From: Prorocentrum cordatum
Taxonomy: Eukaryota > Sar > Dinophyceae > Prorocentrales > Prorocentraceae
DNA: 64,000 nucleotides
Reading direction: 5' to 3'
Assembly (NCBI GenBank): GCA_963575745.1
Contig: CAUYUJ010020167.1
Coordinates: forward strand, 1-64,000
The stretch's first letter is position 1, and each line of letters opens with the position of its first letter. The position numbers and the translations under genes are program-made. This document shows, one piece after another, positions 63,846 through 64,000 of the stretch. The notes below the pieces were generated by a model that was not told the origin of the DNA, ran no database searches, and saw nothing but the letters and a program-made list of their open reading frames with translations.

Positions 63846-64000
63846 TGAGCGAGTGAGGAGGGAGAGGAAGGCAGGTGGAGAGGGGGAGGGGCGGGAGAGG
63901 GAGCGGCCCTGTACGGACGCCCGCCATGTCGCCCGTGGTGGCGCATGGGGGGGGGGTCCGAAAGGCTGGAGTGCTGTAGAGTGCCCCCCCCGCAGTCCCA

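Larger units (their letters stand above)
60812..64000 (+). other. Start of dynein intron 14 (runs off the window)
   Basis: No exon encoding the expected G-F-F-N-P-Q-G-F segment was found. 60812-61600 looks unique. About 61800-63650 is a degenerate repeat with 150-165-bp spacing, 62325-62350 is a short TA run and 63680-63845 a GA tract. The last 150 bases are GC-rich and featureless. No stop codon, polyadenylation region or second gene was recognised. Confidence 0.55.

Overview
The window looks like nuclear DNA of a dinoflagellate. The evidence is one giant plus-strand gene cut into very short exons, introns of 2.6 to 8.8 kb packed with simple repeats and small inverted-repeat elements, a GC-rich base composition, and splice donors that are mostly GA or GC instead of GT, always paired with an AG acceptor. 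The species cannot be named from the sequence alone. A high-GC, repeat-rich dinoflagellate such as a Prorocentrum-like species would fit.

Only one protein-coding gene could be supported: the 3' part of an axonemal outer-arm dynein heavy chain, closest in my reading to the gamma/DNAH5-DNAH8 type. Fourteen exons are placed between 2385 and 60811. They run from just before the AAA5-AAA6 linker (2385-5393), through AAA6 (8735-22399), the post-AAA6 helical segment (29606-40811) and a large C-terminal exon (46677-47792) with the family hallmarks, to the last C-terminal pieces (50407-60811). The gene starts upstream of base 1, and its final exons, including the stop codon, lie beyond base 64000. About 2.3 kb of 64 kb is coding. 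Thirteen exons are 41-183 nt; one is 1116 nt. All introns are phase 0 except the last resolved one. Exon 13 is tentative, and about 20 expected residues between exons 12 and 13 were not found.

The introns hold four kinds of material. (1) Long (TCC)n/(GGA)n tracts in both orientations, plus CAC, CGG, CATA/CAGA, ATGT, CA/TG, GA and ATC microsatellites. (2) Satellite-like arrays: a CGACCCACC array at 3.5-4.3 kb, a GC-rich array at 23.2-25.2 kb, an 80-bp family at 21.6, 34.2 and 49.4 kb, and an ~88-bp array at 35.6-36.8 kb. (3) Several families of small non-autonomous elements with terminal inverted repeats, in two to four copies each. One of them is matched by a paralogous empty site showing a TA target. 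(4) Other dispersed repeats of 100-300 bp without clear ends. A 100-base N run at 44474-44573 is an assembly gap inside intron 9.

No tRNA, rRNA, CRISPR, operon or bacterial-type regulatory signal was seen. The long open frames over simple repeats on both strands are treated as artefacts. No promoter or terminator of the gene lies in the window.
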